Positions 5,091-6,105 of a stretch of DNA of 6,105 nt are shown here, one piece after another (position 1 is the first letter of the stretch; each line of letters begins with the position of its first letter). The DNA comes from Planctomycetia bacterium (GTDB lineage: Bacteria; Planctomycetota; Phycisphaerae; Phycisphaerales; UBA1924): contig SXOY01000337.1 in NCBI GenBank assembly GCA_005776545.1, forward strand, positions 1-6,105. The letters run 5' to 3'. The translations under genes and the position numbers were made by a program. Under the pieces are notes generated by a model. That model saw only the letters and a list, made by a program, of their open reading frames with translations, had not been told where the DNA came from and searched no databases.

Positions 5091-6105
5091 AGCAGGAGTC
5101 GCCGCAGCATCGCTCGCCGCGGGCGTGGTTGGCGTGATGGGAAGGATTGGCGTAGTCACTTCCATAATCGAAGGTTTGAGTTTGGGAAGCGATTCGGGAA
5201 TCTTGACGCTCGCCTGTGGGCCTTCGGTGTTCAATCGCGAATCGGCAAATGCATCATCGCGAAAAATCCGGGGTGTAATAAAGATATAGAGAGTGGTCTT
5301 GCGGTCCTGATTGTCAGTGGAACCAAACAGCGGTCCGACTAATGGGAGGTCTCCAAAGAACGGGATGCGGTTCTTTGTGCTGGTCTTGGAATCAAATGTC
5401 AATCCGCCCACCACCACCGTGAAGTCACTGGGGACAGTCACCGAATCGGCCTTGATTTTGTTGACCTGTGACGGCGGTGGCAAACCCGCCGCGGCTGCAC
5501 CAGTGAAGCTCGATAGTTCTGCTTCATAGTTCAGCCTCAAGTAACCGCCTTCGGAAATCTGCGGCTTGATTTTGAATTTAGTTCCGGCTTCGCTGTCGCC
5601 ACCGTATGAGGAAAGCGTGGTGCTGTTTCCCTGCGTCGTGGTTGCGTACGGCTGCTTGTCGATCGAATCGAGCGTGCCTTCTTCGTTGTCATCCACCAGC
5701 AACTGCGGCGTAGCCAATATTCTCGCATCGACCTTGCGGGAAAGCGCGTTCATGATGATCGGCACCTGATCGCTCTTGATCAACGCGAGCGTGGCTCCGA
5801 GCGCACCAGTGCCAACTGTCTTAGGAGTAGTGATCCCGCCGGTTGTTCCAAAGGAACCCAGCCCAAAGTTGCTGTTCAGCACGCCGCCGGTTCCGCCCGC
5901 GTTGATGAGTTGTGATTCAAACGCGAGTTTGAGATCATCGGTCCATGTGACAGCGACGATCTTGGCTTCAACATACACCTGCGGGCGTCTGACATCGAGT
6001 TTGTCAATGAGCTTCTTGTAATCTTCCTGCTGATTCACCGGCGCCTTCACCAGCAACTGGTTGTTGGCTTTGTCGGCGAGTACAAACACGTTGTTGCCGC
6101 CGCCC
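5076..6105 (-). CDS. gspD: Secretin GspD/PulD family, C-terminal part (5' end outside window)
   Basis: Secretins form the outer-membrane pore of type II secretion. The visible 342 residues begin mid-protein with GGGNNVFVLADKANNQLLV, the end of an N3-type periplasmic domain. Next comes LDVRRPQVYVEAKIV (36-50 of the fragment), the classic entry to the secretin domain. A Gly-rich stretch (about 69-103) and VPIIMNALSRKVDARILATPQLLVDD (114-139) follow. The signature is VPSDFTVVVGGL (224-235), RIPFFGDLPLVGPLFG (246-261) and LYIFITPRIF (272-281). The last 60 residues are Pro/Thr/Ala-rich, with no recognisable pilotin-binding domain. The frame is open to the window edge, so the signal peptide and N0-N3 domains lie to the right. 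It overlaps gspE by one base and is its upstream operon partner. PilQ is an alternative, but the GspE neighbour and motif wording fit GspD better. Confidence 0.93.
   Translation of the reverse strand, partial: GGGNNVFVLADKANNQLLVKAPVNQQEDYKKLIDKLDVRRPQVYVEAKIVAVTWTDDLKLAFESQLINAGGTGGVLNSNFGLGSFGTTGGITTPKTVGTGALGATLALIKSDQVPIIMNALSRKVDARILATPQLLVDDNEEGTLDSIDKQPYATTTQGNSTTLSSYGGDSEAGTKFKIKPQISEGGYLRLNYEAELSSFTGAAAAGLPPPSQVNKIKADSVTVPSDFTVVVGGLTFDSKTSTKNRIPFFGDLPLVGPLFGSTDNQDRKTTLYIFITPRIFRDDAFADSRLNTEGPQASVKIPESLPKLKPSIMEVTTPILPITPTTPAASDAAATPAEGSR

Noticed and set aside
6087..6089. GTG at 6089 as the true start of the secretin gene
   Set aside because: The frame stays open to the window edge with secretin-like residues (GGGNN) before it. 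A secretin also needs a signal peptide and N domains upstream.

Overview
This is an ordinary-looking bacterial chromosomal stretch that carries housekeeping genes and the end of a secretion operon. I see no mobile element, CRISPR array, integrase or phage gene. By eye it is moderately GC-rich. Several genes start without a clear Shine-Dalgarno site (the small conserved gene, aat, tsaE, the glycosyltransferase), and GTG/TTG starts are likely. Together with a TsaE carrying a YacG-like tail and a GspD-GspE pair, this suggests Planctomycetota, possibly a Phycisphaerae-like lineage. That placement is an inference from gene content; Acidobacteriota or another phylum is not excluded.

Layout, left to right. 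Positions 1-138 (+) are the 3' end of transfer-messenger RNA (ssrA), with its T arm and acceptor strand and no encoded CCA. A rho-independent terminator follows at 173-219. On the minus strand come mscL (235-672, mechanosensitive channel), aat (778-1455 or 1464, leucyl/phenylalanyl-tRNA-protein transferase) and a small conserved gene of unknown function (1461-1805). The last two touch and form an operon that reads small gene, then aat. A divergent plus-strand pair follows: tsaE (about 1832-2503), whose product ends in a degenerate YacG-like domain, and a family-2 glycosyltransferase of the polyprenyl-phosphate sugar transferase type (about 2525-3364). From the right-hand edge, the minus strand carries the 3' part of a secretin gene (gspD-like, 5076-6105, cut by the window) and gspE (3367-5076). 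They overlap by one base, and gspE ends 2 bp from the glycosyltransferase stop codon.

How the genes work together. GspD (outer-membrane pore) and GspE (cytoplasmic assembly ATPase) belong to one type II secretion or related pseudopilus machine. No gspF or pseudopilin gene follows gspE, so other components must lie upstream or elsewhere. ssrA (ribosome rescue and tagging) and Aat (N-end-rule tagging) both mark proteins for degradation by Clp proteases, although they are not in one operon. TsaE serves tRNA t6A37 synthesis.

The most unusual feature is the TsaE C-terminal extension. It matches the YacG zinc-finger layout but has lost three of the four zinc-binding cysteines. I found nothing that clearly amounts to a new multi-gene system.
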